Notes: generated by a model not told the origin, from the letters alone. 64,000 nucleotides of DNA from Uliginosibacterium gangwonense DSM 18521 (GCF_000373965.1 NZ_KB892864.1:19030-83029); one strand, 5' to 3'; counted from the first letter of the stretch, positions 1 through 9,757 are shown. Numbers and translations: made by a program.

Positions 1-1690
1 GGGTGCTGACGCGCATGGCTTCCTGCACCGTGGTTTGCCCAGCCAGCACCCGGGCCACAGCATGCGAGCGCATGGTTTTGCCTACCATCTGTTGGCGGGC
101 CAGCCGGATGAATTCCTGCGTGCCACTTCGATTGAGCGCATCGGCAAGCACGCTATTCATCTCCAGCATTTCGTAAATGGCTTCGCGCCCCACGAAACCT
201 GAGCCATTGCATTGCGAACAGCCACGCCCATGCCACAAGGGGGCTGAGTCTGCCGCATCGCCAAGCTCTACGCGCAGCCAGTTTCTCTCCGCCGTGGTGC
301 CAGAATATGGGCTTTTGCAGGATTCACAGACCACACGTACCAGCCGCTGGGCGACCACACCCAGCAAGGTGGTGGCAAGCAGGTATTGCGGCACGCCCAT
401 ATCCAGCAGACGCGCAGGGGTGCTGATCGCATCATTGGTATGCAATGTGGATAACATCAAATGCCCCGTCATGGCAGCACGCACACCGATCTGGGCGGTT
501 TCGCTATCAATCATTTCACCCACCAGCACGATGTCCGGGTCGTGCCGCAAGGTGGAGCGCAACACGCGGGCAAAGCTCAAATCGATCTTGTCATTGACCT
601 GTACCTGGCTGATACCGGCCAAGCGATATTCCACTGGGTCTTCAATCGTGATGATCTTGGTATTGGGCGCATTCAGCGTGGAAAGACTGGCGTAGAGCGT
701 GGTGGTTTTACCGCTGCCGGTTGGCCCGGTCACAAGAATCATGCCGTAGGAGTGGGAGATCATGCGCCGGTAGCTTTCCAGCATCTGCGCAGGCATGCCA
801 ATGCGTGCCAGATCCAGCAAACCGGAATTCTGGGCCAAAATCCGCATGACCACCGATTCTCCATATTGCGTTGGCATGGTAGATAGACGAATGTCCACGC
901 TTTGCTGCTTGATGCGGACATTGAAACGCCCATCCTGCGGCAGGCGCTTTTCCGAAATATCCAGTCCACTCATCAACTTGAGGCGTAGCACCAGCGCCGG
1001 GCCCACACGGCTATCCACCTCGGTTTGCAGGTGCATTTCGCCATCAATCCGGAAACGGATCTGAAGTCGGCTCTCCTGCGGCTCAATGTGGATATCGGAA
1101 GCCTTGATCTGGCAGGCATCCTCGAAAATTGATTGCAGTAGTTTGACGACCGGTGCGTCTTCTGCCGTGGCCTCTAGCCCCTGCCCCAGAAAATCGACAT
1201 ACGAATTACCCAGGTCGTTCTGCAACTCCCGGGCCAAGCCGGAGATTTCCTCGGTACGCCGGTACAGGCGGTCAATCGAGGCCAACAGCTGCCCTTCGGC
1301 CACCACAGCGAGGGTGACATCCTTTTTCAAGGCACGGGTAATTTCGTCAAAGCCAAAAATGTCAGAAGGGTCTGCCATCCCCACCAGATATTGGCGCTCC
1401 TCTTCGGCCAGTACCAATGCGCGGAAGCGTCGGGCCATCGTCTCTGGCAGCAACCCGACCAGATGAGGCTCGGGATCTTTTTCGCGCAGATCGAAATAGG
1501 CAATCCCCAACTGGTTGGCAATCGCCGTGGCAATCCGCTCTTCGGTTACCACGCCGGTATCCACCAAAACCCGCCCCAACTTGCGGCCGCTCTGCTTTTG
1601 CTGGTTCAGCGCTTCATCGAGCTGGGCGTGACTGATTACGCCTTCTTGCAGGAGCAGTTCGCCAAGGCGGAATTTCTGGGCCTTTGCCAT
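1..1690 (-). CDS. mshE: MshE/PilB-type pilus assembly ATPase (3' end cut by window edge)
   Basis: Secretion ATPase of the GspE/PilB family that powers assembly of a type IV or MSHA-like pilus at the inner membrane. About 563 residues are visible, and the frame is still open at base 1, so only the last few residues are missing. Residues 1-140 form a MshEN-type N-terminal region (start MAKAQKFRLGELLLQEG). The ATPase core has Walker A GPTGSGKTTT near residue 322 and a Walker B segment DPDIVLVGEM near 385. A four-cysteine zinc site follows (CESC and CSQC). The start at 1690 is the first ATG in frame. The MshEN domain and the N-terminal sequence favour MshE over PilB, but the pilin neighbours lie outside the window. 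Confidence 0.9.
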   Translation of the reverse strand, partial: MAKAQKFRLGELLLQEGVISHAQLDEALNQQKQSGRKLGRVLVDTGVVTEERIATAIANQLGIAYFDLREKDPEPHLVGLLPETMARRFRALVLAEEERQYLVGMADPSDIFGFDEITRALKKDVTLAVVAEGQLLASIDRLYRRTEEISGLARELQNDLGNSYVDFLGQGLEATAEDAPVVKLLQSIFEDACQIKASDIHIEPQESRLQIRFRIDGEMHLQTEVDSRVGPALVLRLKLMSGLDISEKRLPQDGRFNVRIKQQSVDIRLSTMPTQYGESVVMRILAQNSGLLDLARIGMPAQMLESYRRMISHSYGMILVTGPTGSGKTTTLYASLSTLNAPNTKIITIEDPVEYRLAGISQVQVNDKIDLSFARVLRSTLRHDPDIVLVGEMIDSETAQIGVRAAMTGHLMLSTLHTNDAISTPARLLDMGVPQYLLATTLLGVVAQRLVRVVCESCKSPYSGTTAERNWLRVELGDAADSAPLWHGRGCSQCNGSGFVGREAIYEMLEMNSVLADALNRSGTQEFIRLARQQMVGKTMRSHAVARVLAGQTTVQEAMRVST

Positions 1691-1935
1691 GCGTTTAACC
1701 TCGTCTGGATTCTGTAGCGCGTATTTTACCCGCCTGAGCAGGCAGACAGCCGCGTAACTATGTCACGCCTAGGCAACCGAATGTCGTCGCTCACACTGGC
1801 TTCTTGGGCACAAAGACACAGAAGTGCCAAGATTTGACAAATATGTTTGATAAAACTTGGAAATCAAAGGCTCCAACATGACTCCAGTCCACTCTGGGCT
1901 GGTTTGCTGTTGCCTATATGCCACCCAAGAAAGGG

Positions 1936-2011
1936 TGGCGTCCCCACGGGGATTCGAACCCCGGTTATCGCCGTGAAAGGGCGGTGTCCTAGGCCTCTAG
2001 ACGATGGGGAC
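1936..2011 (-). tRNA. tRNA-Glu (TTC)
   Basis: The minus strand folds as a 76-nt cloverleaf with acceptor GTCCCCA/TGGGGAC, discriminator G, encoded CCA, anticodon loop CTTTCAC (anticodon TTC) and T loop TTCGAAT. It is the last gene of the five-tRNA cluster. A short inverted repeat, GCCACCC/GGGTGGC at 1920-1939, overlaps its 3' end. That repeat may act in processing or termination, but no T run follows it. Confidence 0.96.
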
Positions 2012-2034
2012 CCTGAACAACTTAAAAACCGTTT

Positions 2035-2110
<76 letters not shown>

Positions 2111-2161
2111 ACAGTACCACTTACTTCATCAGCCATCTGCCTTAGGGCAGATTCTGTTTAT

Positions 2162-2238
2162 TGGCGGAGTGGACGGGACTCGAACCCGCGACCCCCGGCG
2201 TGACAGGCCGGTATTCTAACCAACTGAACTACCACTCC
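2162..2238 (-). tRNA. tRNA-Asp (GTC)
   Basis: 77-nt cloverleaf with acceptor GGAGTGG/CCACTCC, discriminator G, encoded CCA and anticodon loop CTGTCAC (GTC). It sits between the two Ala-Glu pairs. Confidence 0.95.
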
Positions 2239-2317
2239 TCAATGCCGCAACCGAAGCGGGTGCGCATCATAAAACTACTGGCGCCGCATTGCAACTACTT
2301 TTGCAACGCCTTAAAAC

Positions 2318-2393
2318 TGGCGTCCCCACGGGGATTCGAACCCCGGTTATCGCCGTGAAAGGGCGGTGTCCTAGGCCTCTAGACGATGGGGAC
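2318..2393 (-). tRNA. tRNA-Glu (TTC), second copy
   Basis: The body is identical to the tRNA-Glu at 1936-2011 over the full 76 nt including CCA, with anticodon TTC. The sequences flanking the two copies differ, so the duplication has had time to diverge outside the RNA. Confidence 0.96.
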
Positions 2394-2412
2394 ATTCGTC
2401 GTTTTCTTCACT

Positions 2413-2488
<76 letters not shown>

Positions 2489-2505
2489 GTCAGCGAAGAA
2501 GATGA

Positions 2506-2534
2506 ATTGTAGAGAGCGTCTGCCCTGATGTCAA
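2506..2534 (-). promoter_or_regulatory. sigma-70 promoter of the tRNA operon
   Basis: On the minus strand a perfect -35 box TTGACA (2529-2534) is followed, after exactly 17 bases, by TACAAT (2506-2511). Transcription would start near 2499, about 11 bases before the first tRNA-Ala. This is one of the best consensus promoters in the window and fits a stable-RNA operon. Confidence 0.85.
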
Positions 2535-2634
2535 GCCCCGTCCTCGTTTTTTGTGCCATTGGGCCGGGATTCCGGCGGGCGTTCACAAAGGCGTGCATAC
2601 TAGACTATCCACCCCAGAATGCAGCACTTCTTTC

Positions 2635-3867
2635 ATGGGCGAACCTGCGAACATGGCACCAACACGTTTTGCAGCAATCCGTTGCCTGCTCCAGGCCACG
2701 CGACCCTCTATGGCGCGTGAGCCCCACCCCCTCCTTCAGGCAGAGCGCCTCCAAGCCTATATCACTCACGGCATTTTGCGTATGGAAGAAGTGCTGAATA
2801 TCTGGAATCAACGCGCGGGATTGACACTCAACGACCACCTCTGCCAAACCGCTCTGCATGCATCCTACCATCAGCACATTTGGCGGCATCGGGGCGAAGG
2901 CATTTTCCAGGATATCCAGAAACGCAGCCACACTCTGCAGTACCAATCCACCATCCCTGCAGACATCCGCATGGCAGCCACAGGTGTTCTGCCCATCGAC
3001 CCGTGCATACGCCAACTGTACCAGACCGGTTTTCTCCACCACACGCAGATGCAATGGCTGGCAGCCTATATCGTACATCTGCGCAAAATAGACTGGCGGG
3101 TTGGTGCACGCTGGATGTATGGTCACCTCTTGGGTGGTGATCTGGCTCACCTTCACCTTGCATGGCAGAAAGTAGCGGGCACCACCGGCCAAGCCCCCAT
3201 GCTGTTCAACGCAGATACCATGGGGCTGAGCCCTGAAGGTGACGCTGCCGCATGGCTGGATTACCCGTTTGCGCACATGGTCGAATTGGCAAACAGCCCG
3301 GCCACCTTGCCCCACCCTGTGCTGCGCCCGCTCCCACAACGTGAGCCGCCACTACTGGCCCACCCACCGGCCAAGAACATCACGCAGAAGGCTACCTTGC
3401 CCTCCCTAGCTCATGCAGATGTCTGCCTGATCCACCCGTGGAGCCTTGGGCCGCGCCCACGGCAAAGCCTTGCGATCGGCGTGCTGCATCTGCCGTTTCA
3501 CATGCGCTTCCCGTGGTCACAAACGCGTTGGGAATTTGTGCTGGCCCGCATGCAACAAATCTGTGATGCAATCTGGATAGGCGACCTGAATCATTGCCAT
3601 CGCTGGCTGGAAGAAGCCAATACGGTCTACAGCCAGGCCACACTCAACCCCGGCTACCGTGAAGCTTTGGATGTCGCGGGGGTGATCAGCCTGGAAGCAT
3701 CAGGCGCCCTGCCCGACCCTGGCTATCCGTGTGCCTCATTCGATGGTTATCTACAGCATCTGCGTCGAGCCTGCCCGAATCTGATGACAGCCCCCTTGGC
3801 AGGGCAGATTGCCCGCCTGCATCGGCAAGAAGCGGCAGTGACTAAAGCAGCTTACCCGGATTCATGA
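2635..3867 (+). CDS. photolyase/cryptochrome-like FAD-binding domain protein
   Basis: The C-terminal FAD-binding half of the photolyase/cryptochrome superfamily is recognisable near residues 145-210: a TGFLHHTQMQW segment, then IDWRVGARWMYGHLLGGDL and AWQKVAGT. It lacks an obvious N-terminal antenna-binding Rossmann domain. Known homologues are described only as FAD-binding domain proteins related to deoxyribodipyrimidine photolyase. In typical members a motif like ASNHLSWQ follows GDL; here it reads AHLHLAWQ, so an asparagine near the flavin is replaced. The start is uncertain: ATG at 2635, ATG at 2653 and TTG at 2551 are all in frame and none has a strong ribosome site. The 3' end overlaps the convergent oxidase gene by 26 bases. 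Role unknown; it may be a light-responsive or redox flavoprotein. Confidence 0.75.
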   Translation: MGEPANMAPTRFAAIRCLLQATRPSMAREPHPLLQAERLQAYITHGILRMEEVLNIWNQRAGLTLNDHLCQTALHASYHQHIWRHRGEGIFQDIQKRSHTLQYQSTIPADIRMAATGVLPIDPCIRQLYQTGFLHHTQMQWLAAYIVHLRKIDWRVGARWMYGHLLGGDLAHLHLAWQKVAGTTGQAPMLFNADTMGLSPEGDAAAWLDYPFAHMVELANSPATLPHPVLRPLPQREPPLLAHPPAKNITQKATLPSLAHADVCLIHPWSLGPRPRQSLAIGVLHLPFHMRFPWSQTRWEFVLARMQQICDAIWIGDLNHCHRWLEEANTVYSQATLNPGYREALDVAGVISLEASGALPDPGYPCASFDGYLQHLRRACPNLMTAPLAGQIARLHRQEAAVTKAAYPDS

Positions 3868-5248
3868 TGCCCGCCGGGTCCAACACCCGCTTGATGCTGC
3901 GCATGATGTCAAGTTCCACTTCTGACTTATAGCGGCAAATCTCTTCACGTTTGAGTTGCCCCAAGCCATGTTCAGCAGAAATCGAACCGCCAAAGCTCGC
4001 CACAATGTCATACACAATCCGATTCGCCTCTGGCGTGCGGGCGATGAACTCTGCATTCCGCTCTGCCTCGTAGCGCGAAAGGTTGTAGTGCAGGTTACCA
4101 TCCCCTGCATGGCCGAAGGCGACAATGCGGATCTTGCCAAAATGCTCTGTCAAAGCCTGTTCGGCAGCCTGAAGAAATTCCGGGATGCGGCTCACCGGCA
4201 ATGAAATGTCATGCTTGATACTGATCCCTTCGATTTTCTGCGCGTCCGCAGCGCTCTCGCGTAAGGCCCACAGCGCCTCAATCTGGGCCTGACTGGCGGC
4301 CAGCACGGCATCCGTCACCCAAGCCTTCTCCAGTGCAGTTGCCAGAATATCTTCCAGCAAGACCTGCAAGGTACTTGTTGCATTACTGTCAGCCAATTCA
4401 ATCAAGGCATACCAAGGGGATACGCTCGACAGGGGAGATTTGGCCTGTGGAATATGCTTGAGAATCAGCTCAAAAGCCGAGGCGTCGATAATCTCAAAGG
4501 CAGACAGGTGTTCGGCAGCACGGGAAGCCACAAGCCCGAGCAAATCCAGTGCGGTTTGCGCATCGGGTACCGCCACCCAGGCAACCGCGCGTGAGCGTGG
4601 CTGCGGAAAAAGTTTGAGTACCGCAGCGGTGATGATGCCAAGCGTGCCTTCGGAGCCGACAAAAAGATGCTTCAGATCGTAACCAGTATTGTCTTTGCGC
4701 AGCCCGCGCAAGCCGTTCCAGATACGTCCATCCGGCAATACAGCCTCAATGCCCAGCACCAGATCGCGCATATTGCCGTAGCGCAGCACATGTACGCCAC
4801 CGGCATTACTGGCCAGATTGCCACCAATCTGGCAACTGCCCTCTGAGGCCAATGACAAGGGGAACAGACGTTCAACCGCCTGTGCAGCCTCTTGCACGGC
4901 CGCCAGCGTACAACCGGCCTGCACCGTGATGGTATTGTTCGGCGCATCCACGGCTAGAATGCGATTCATGCGGCTGGTGGAAACGATCACTTCGCGGCCA
5001 GTGCCAAGCGGCACACTGCCCCCCACATGGCTGGTGTTGCCACCTTGTGGCACAATGGGGCATCCATGCTCAGCGCATGCACATACCACGGCGGAAACCT
5101 CTTCAACCGAACCGGGGCGCACCACGCACAAGGCATCTCCCTGGTAACGTCCGCGCCAATCCCGTTGGTAACTGGCGCGATCTTCTACGCTCACCAGTAC
5201 ATGGGCATCCCCCACAATTGCACGCAAGCGTTCCAGCACCGCATCCAT
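3842..5248 (-). CDS. FAD-linked 2-hydroxyacid oxidase (GlcD / D-lactate / D-2-hydroxyglutarate dehydrogenase family)
   Basis: Flavoprotein of 468 residues that would oxidise a D-2-hydroxyacid to the 2-keto acid. An N-terminal PCMH FAD-binding domain is visible (PQGGNTSHVGG near 70, SNAGGVHVLRYGN near 150, VGSEGTLGIIT near 200). A C-terminal FAD-oxidase domain carries the metal-site motif GHAGDGNLHYN near 380 and SAEHGLG near 430. The length suits a stand-alone enzyme without an iron-sulfur partner. The ATG at 5248 was chosen; an upstream TTG at 5254 is also in frame. It is the last gene of the rimO-DUF1992-oxidase operon, 22 bases after its neighbour. The sequence does not settle the exact substrate. 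Confidence 0.88.
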   Translation of the reverse strand: MDAVLERLRAIVGDAHVLVSVEDRASYQRDWRGRYQGDALCVVRPGSVEEVSAVVCACAEHGCPIVPQGGNTSHVGGSVPLGTGREVIVSTSRMNRILAVDAPNNTITVQAGCTLAAVQEAAQAVERLFPLSLASEGSCQIGGNLASNAGGVHVLRYGNMRDLVLGIEAVLPDGRIWNGLRGLRKDNTGYDLKHLFVGSEGTLGIITAAVLKLFPQPRSRAVAWVAVPDAQTALDLLGLVASRAAEHLSAFEIIDASAFELILKHIPQAKSPLSSVSPWYALIELADSNATSTLQVLLEDILATALEKAWVTDAVLAASQAQIEALWALRESAADAQKIEGISIKHDISLPVSRIPEFLQAAEQALTEHFGKIRIVAFGHAGDGNLHYNLSRYEAERNAEFIARTPEANRIVYDIVASFGGSISAEHGLGQLKREEICRYKSEVELDIMRSIKRVLDPAGIMNPGKLL

Positions 5249-5270
5249 CAGCAAACCGCCATTTCAGTCA

Positions 5271-5630
5271 TCAAAGGCGACCGGCAATCCGATCAATATA
5301 TTCCAGAGGCACCATCAATTGCGGCTTGCCGGCCTCTGCCAGCAGCATGTTGATGCGTGCGAGGCGATCCAGCGCCTTGGCTGTCTGCGCGGAAGGCTCG
5401 CCGCGACTGGCAAGCTTGAGCGCCAGTGCAACAGCCTCACGATGCAACTCCAGCTCGGGTGGCAGATAGCCCGCATTTTTGAGCAGGCGGTAAGCCATGC
5501 GTTCATCTTCGGGCACCATCGACCAGTCCTCGGCAGACAAAGGCTTTCCTGCGCCGGGCAAGTCGTCAAATTCACCTGCGTCGCGCGCCTCTTCAATCCG
5601 CCGTTCGGCCAATGCATCCAGCAGCAACAT
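5271..5630 (-). CDS. DUF1992 (DnaJ-associated domain) protein
   Basis: A 119-residue protein matching the DUF1992 family: N-terminal LLLDALAERRIEEARDAGEFDDLPGAGKPL followed by an E-rich helical region. The family domain is also found fused to J-domains in eukaryotic DNAJC28, but no J-domain is present here. It starts 14 bases after rimO and precedes the FAD oxidase, so the three are probably co-transcribed. Biochemical role unknown. Confidence 0.85.
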   Translation of the reverse strand: MLLLDALAERRIEEARDAGEFDDLPGAGKPLSAEDWSMVPEDERMAYRLLKNAGYLPPELELHREAVALALKLASRGEPSAQTAKALDRLARINMLLAEAGKPQLMVPLEYIDRIAGRL

Positions 5631-5644
5631 GGTGCCCGCCTGTT

Positions 5645-6994
5645 TTATTCCTCGCCCGCGTAAATGGGTTCAGCGTACAGATCATGCACATCGCAATCTG
5701 TCACCCGCACACGGTAGAACTTGCCCACTTCCATATCTAGCCCGTCGGGGATGTAGACCAGCCCGTCGATATCCGGCGCATCGCCTTCAGAGCGGGCAAT
5801 TGCACCCTCTTCATCCACATCGTCGACCAGCACCACGATCTCGCGGCCAATCTTGGCCTCCAGGCGTTGCGTGGAAATATCTTCCTGCAACTCCATGAGG
5901 CGCGCCTTGCGTTCTTCACGCACCTCTTCTGGCACCGCATCAGGCAGATCGTTGGCAGCGGCACCTTCAACCGGCGAGTAAGCGAAGCACCCCACGCGGT
6001 CGAGCTTGGCTTCTTCCAGGAAGGCCAGCAGCTCTTCGAATTCAGCTTCCGTCTCACCGGGGAAACCGGTGATGAAGGTACTGCGGATAGTCAGATCCGG
6101 GCAGATTTCGCGCCAGCGGCGAATGCGCTCCAGGTTGTTCTCAGCACTCGCCGGGCGCTTCATCAACTTCAGGATGCGCGAGTTGGCGTGCTGGAATGGC
6201 ACATCCAGATACGGCAGGATCTTGCCTTCGGCCATCAGCGGGATGATGTCATCCACGCTCGGGTAGGGGTACACGTAGTGCAGGCGTACCCACACATCCA
6301 GTTCCGAAAGAGCTGAGCACAGCTCATGCAGACGGGTCTTGACCGGTCGGCCTTGCCAGAACCCGGTACGGTATTTCACGTCGACGCCGTAAGCGCTGGT
6401 GTCTTGCGAGATCACCAGCAGTTCATTCACGCCTGCATTGACCAGTGCTTCGGCCTCACGCATCACATCATGAATCGGGCGGGACACCAGATCACCACGC
6501 AAAGACGGAATGATGCAGAAGGTGCAACGATGGTTACAGCCTTCGGAAATCTTCAGATACGCAAAGTGATCAGGCGTGAGGCGCACCCCTTGCGGGGGCA
6601 CCAGATCGGTAAACGGGTCATGGGGCTTGGGCACATGGTGATGGATCGCCTCCATCACTTCCTCTGTGGCATGCGGGCCGGTCACAGCCAGCACCTTGGG
6701 GTGCACCTGCTCAACGATACCCTTGCCACTGGCATCCTTCTTCGCCCCAAGGCAGCCGGTGACGATCACCTTGCCATTTTCGTTGAGCGCTTCGCCAATC
6801 GCATCCAGCGACTCTTCCACGGCCGCATCAATAAAGCCGCAAGTATTCACGATGACCAGCTCGGCCCCCTCGTAGCTGGAGGCAACCTCGTACCCCTCTG
6901 CCCGCAGGCGGGTCAGGATATTTTCAGCATCGGAAGACGCCTTTGGGCATCCAAGACTTACGAAGCCCACGCGGGGCGCGGTTTGACGACTCAT
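5645..6994 (-). CDS. rimO: ribosomal protein S12 methylthiotransferase RimO
   Basis: Radical-SAM enzyme of 449 residues that adds a methylthio group to the conserved aspartate of ribosomal protein S12. The UPF0004 domain supplies Cys16, Cys52 and Cys81 for one cluster. The radical-SAM motif CNHRCTFC (Cys153, 157, 160) binds the second cluster, and a TRAM-like domain ends the protein. The family signature [14 protein letters not shown] is at the N-terminus. The start at 6994 is preferred to the in-frame codon at 7018 because AGGA lies seven bases before it. First gene of a three-gene operon. Confidence 0.95.
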   Translation of the reverse strand: MSRQTAPRVGFVSLGCPKASSDAENILTRLRAEGYEVASSYEGAELVIVNTCGFIDAAVEESLDAIGEALNENGKVIVTGCLGAKKDASGKGIVEQVHPKVLAVTGPHATEEVMEAIHHHVPKPHDPFTDLVPPQGVRLTPDHFAYLKISEGCNHRCTFCIIPSLRGDLVSRPIHDVMREAEALVNAGVNELLVISQDTSAYGVDVKYRTGFWQGRPVKTRLHELCSALSELDVWVRLHYVYPYPSVDDIIPLMAEGKILPYLDVPFQHANSRILKLMKRPASAENNLERIRRWREICPDLTIRSTFITGFPGETEAEFEELLAFLEEAKLDRVGCFAYSPVEGAAANDLPDAVPEEVREERKARLMELQEDISTQRLEAKIGREIVVLVDDVDEEGAIARSEGDAPDIDGLVYIPDGLDMEVGKFYRVRVTDCDVHDLYAEPIYAGEE

Positions 6995-7633
6995 TGAATT
7001 CCTATCACCAAAAGACAAGGGGCGCAGCCAGCACGGCTACGCCCACGAATATCTTCGCATTCTAGCAGAGCTGCTTTGTAAACAAGGCTTTCTTGTCAAC
7101 TTTGCAAACAGGCACAGGCAGCTCATTCACAACAGGAAACAAGTTATTGCAGTTCAAAACACGGCGTTACCGTTATCAACTGACAACAATCAAACAACCC
7201 ACTCCTAGCTGTTTGACTATCAAGCAAACTTGTCTGACAATAAACCCTGTTGTTGGCAGCAAACAGTTCCTTGCCCATCTTTACCGGGAGGCACCACGCC
7301 TCTACCCCAAGATGAGCAGCCGCGCCAAGACCACATCAAAACCCATGATTAATATGGGATTACTAAAATACGCTGCGTAATCGGCAAAGAAACTGATGCG
7401 CAGAACTTTGAGGCTTTCGCAGATCAAGTATTGATTTTCTGGTTGGCACGGCTGCATTTGTCTGACTTTATTGTCTTAATTAGTCAGGCATATGGACTCA
7501 TCACTTGGCCTTTTGGCCACTTCGAAGAAAACCCGGCTTTCCCTAAAAAACACTGCCGTCTGTGCAGGGCTGATTTTTTGTTTTTGGCACATCTCCCCCG
7601 TGCTGTGTGTGGTTTCATTTCATAGGAAGTAGC
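6995..7633. other. AT-rich divergent intergenic region between rimO and the hexuronate-type transporter
   Basis: About 640 bases without a credible gene; the open frames inside have no family resemblance and poor codon use. It must carry the rimO promoter (minus) and the transporter promoter (plus). Two inverted repeats could be operator sites: CCCAT/ATGGG at 7342-7358 (7-base spacer) and CTGACT/AGTCAG at 7462-7487 (14-base spacer). No classic promoter pair could be assigned with confidence. Confidence 0.5.
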
Positions 7634-8905
7634 ATGAACAAGATCAAAGGAATGCGTTGGTGGATGATCGCGTTGGTGACATGCGGTCTGATCGTCAACT
7701 ATCTGGCGCGTAACTCACTTGCCGCAGCGGCCCCCACGCTCAAGCAGGAGCTGCACATCTCCACCGAGCAGTACTCCTACATCGTGGCCTCGTTCCAGGC
7801 TGCTTATATGGTGATGCAACCGATTGCCGGTTACATTCTGGACATGCTGGGCACCAAGATCGGTTTTGCCATCTTCGCCCTGCTCTGGTCAGCCGTCTGC
7901 ATGCTGCACGGCACGGCCAACGGCTGGGTTTCGCTGGCTGCCTTCCGTGGTCTGCTGGGTGTTTCCGAAGCGGCGGGCATTCCCTCTGGTCTGAAGGCAG
8001 CCTCTGAATGGTTCCCGGCCAAAGAGCGTTCGATTGCCACAGGCTGGTTCAATATCGGCTCATCGGTGGGTGCACTTATTGCACCGCCCCTGGTGATCTG
8101 GTGCATCATGCAAGGCAACTGGCGCTGGGCTTTCGTCATCATCGGCCTGATCGGTTTTGTTTGGCTCGCCATGTGGACGCTGTTCTACAAGCACCCCAAG
8201 GATCAGAAGCACCTTTCTGACGAAGAACGCGACTACATCATCTCCGGCCAAGAAGCCGCCTACAAGGTGGACGCTGCGCAAAAGCCTTCCTGGGGCAAGA
8301 TCCTGGCCAGCAAGTCTTTCTGGAGTATCGCCATCCCGCGTTTTCTGGCTGAACCGGCTTGGCAAACCTTCAATTTCTGGATTCCGCTCTACATGGCCGA
8401 AGTACGCCATATGAACCTGAAAGAAATCGCCATGTTCGCCTGGCTGCCCTTCCTGGCAGCCGACCTGGGCTGTGTGGTGGGGGGTTATCTGGCTCCGTAT
8501 TTCCAGAAGCGCTTCAATACATCCCTGATCACCTCGCGCAAACTGGTGGTCGTCACCGGTGCAGTATGCATGATCGGGCCCGCCTGCATTGGTTTGGCAT
8601 CCGACCCCTATGTGGCCATTGCGCTGTTCTGTGTGGGAGGTTTTGCACACCAGACATTGTCTGGCGCGCTTTACACCTTGGCCTCAGACGTGTTCGGCAA
8701 GAATGATGTGGCCACCGCAACAGGCCTGACCGGCATGGCCGGCTACCTGGGCGGCACGATCTTCTCTCTGATCGTCGGTGTGCTCGCCACCAGCATTGGT
8801 TACAACCCCTTGTTTGTAGCTCTGGCAGCGTTCGACATCATTGGTGCAGTGGTAGTGTGGAACATGCTCAAGGGCAACAATACCAATACGCCCAAGCATA
8901 TCTAA
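7634..8905 (+). CDS. MFS transporter, hexuronate/anion:cation symporter type (ExuT-like)
   Basis: Integral membrane transporter of 423 residues with about twelve hydrophobic segments. It belongs to the anion:cation symporter branch that includes ExuT and GudP. The N-terminal signatures RWWMIALVTCGLIVNYLARNSL and the loop after TM4 (RGLLGVSEAAGIPSGLKAASEWFP) are typical of hexuronate/glucarate carriers. ATG at 7634 follows AGGAAG at a good distance. No uronate catabolic genes are adjacent, so galacturonate or glucuronate as substrate is inferred from family alone. The gene stands alone between a long leader and a strong terminator. Confidence 0.85.
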   Translation: MNKIKGMRWWMIALVTCGLIVNYLARNSLAAAAPTLKQELHISTEQYSYIVASFQAAYMVMQPIAGYILDMLGTKIGFAIFALLWSAVCMLHGTANGWVSLAAFRGLLGVSEAAGIPSGLKAASEWFPAKERSIATGWFNIGSSVGALIAPPLVIWCIMQGNWRWAFVIIGLIGFVWLAMWTLFYKHPKDQKHLSDEERDYIISGQEAAYKVDAAQKPSWGKILASKSFWSIAIPRFLAEPAWQTFNFWIPLYMAEVRHMNLKEIAMFAWLPFLAADLGCVVGGYLAPYFQKRFNTSLITSRKLVVVTGAVCMIGPACIGLASDPYVAIALFCVGGFAHQTLSGALYTLASDVFGKNDVATATGLTGMAGYLGGTIFSLIVGVLATSIGYNPLFVALAAFDIIGAVVVWNMLKGNNTNTPKHI

Positions 8906-8912
8906 AAAATGA

Positions 8913-8935
8913 AAAAGCCCCACAAAGGGGCTTTT
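8913..8935. terminator. hairpin after the transporter gene
   Basis: AAAAGCCCC/GGGGCTTTT, a 9-bp stem with a 5-base loop and T-rich flanks on both strands. It probably serves both the transporter (plus) and phaR (minus). Confidence 0.8.
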
Positions 8936-8944
8936 CATGCCTGA

Positions 8945-8973
8945 GCACTCCACTTTGGAGTGCTTTATTTTTT
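8945..8973 (+). terminator. second rho-independent terminator
   Basis: GCACTCCA/TGGAGTGC stem (8945-8952 with 8956-8963) followed by TTTATTTTTT. The T tract runs into the phaR stop codon region, so the 3' ends of the convergent units interlock. Confidence 0.8.
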
Positions 8974-9534
8974 CTCTTTGTCCTGCTCGCTGGCCGCATC
9001 GGCGGCTCCTGTGAACGGGAATGCGGTAAACATGCTGCGGGTCTGGGATTCGATCTGTTCCTGCATCTGGGTGAACATGCGCTTGCTCTGTTCCATGTAG
9101 GTGCCCATCATGCTTTGCATCGCGGGCCCCTGGAAGTTAAGGAACTGGGTCCACAAATCTTTGCTGATCGGGCTGTTCTCACCATACAGACCCTTGGTCT
9201 GCTCCTGGAGCTTTGCCTGCATTTCGGTAAAGGCGTTGATATTGTTCTCCAGATAACGCCCCATGAAGCCTTGCATGGCGTTGCCATAGAAGCGGATCAT
9301 CTGGGCCAGCAGGTCACTGGTGAACATCGGCGCCCCGCCGCTTTCCTCCTCAAGGATGATCTGCAGCAGAATGCTGCGCGTAAGGTCGTCCCCCGTCTTG
9401 GCGTCAAGCACCTGGAATTCTTCCTGCCCCAACACAAGATCGCGCACATCGGCCAGGGTGATGTAGCAACTCAGGGTGGTGTCGTAGAGGCGACGGTTGG
9501 GATACTTCTTGATCAATCGGGTTTGTCCAGCCAT
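8965..9534 (-). CDS. phaR: polyhydroxyalkanoate synthesis repressor PhaR
   Basis: DNA- and PHA-binding repressor of 189 residues that controls phasin expression. The N-terminal PHB/PHA accumulation DNA-binding domain is plain (TRLIKKYPNRRLYDT at residues 5-19), followed by an accumulation-regulator domain rich in Gln, Met and Phe. The start at 9534 gives the conserved MAGQTRLIKKYPNRR beginning and has AGGA upstream; longer open frame upstream is not coding. Downstream of phaB and phaC on the same strand but separated from phaB by a terminator, so probably its own unit. Confidence 0.95.
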   Translation of the reverse strand: MAGQTRLIKKYPNRRLYDTTLSCYITLADVRDLVLGQEEFQVLDAKTGDDLTRSILLQIILEEESGGAPMFTSDLLAQMIRFYGNAMQGFMGRYLENNINAFTEMQAKLQEQTKGLYGENSPISKDLWTQFLNFQGPAMQSMMGTYMEQSKRMFTQMQEQIESQTRSMFTAFPFTGAADAASEQDKEKK

Positions 9535-9707
9535 TTTATTTTTCCTGAGCGATGGTGTGTGAACCTGTTCTACGTTCTGTAGCGAACGGGCACCGACAGT
9601 TTGCGGAGCAGCACAAAACCACAGTGTATACACCATACATGAGGATCTCGCACAGCAACGGGTACTTAAAGCCGGGTATAGCAGACAAATTATAGCAGTG
9701 CACAAAA

Positions 9708-9735
9708 ACAACCCCGCATTGACGTGCGGGGTTGT
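9708..9735 (-). terminator. rho-independent terminator after phaB
   Basis: ACAACCCCGCA/TGCGGGGTTGT, an 11-bp perfect stem with a 6-base loop, followed on the minus strand by TTTTTGTG. It lies 23 bases beyond the phaB stop. Confidence 0.88.
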
Positions 9736-9757
9736 GTGTAGGTCGGCAAAGGCCTGA

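Noticed and set aside
2605..3339. 244-codon minus-strand frame opposite the photolyase-like gene
   Set aside because: The plus-strand frame is longer and shows clear FAD-domain motifs; the minus frame has none.
7093..7380. 95-codon plus-strand frame upstream of the transporter
   Set aside because: AT-rich, low-complexity residues with no family match and no ribosome site.
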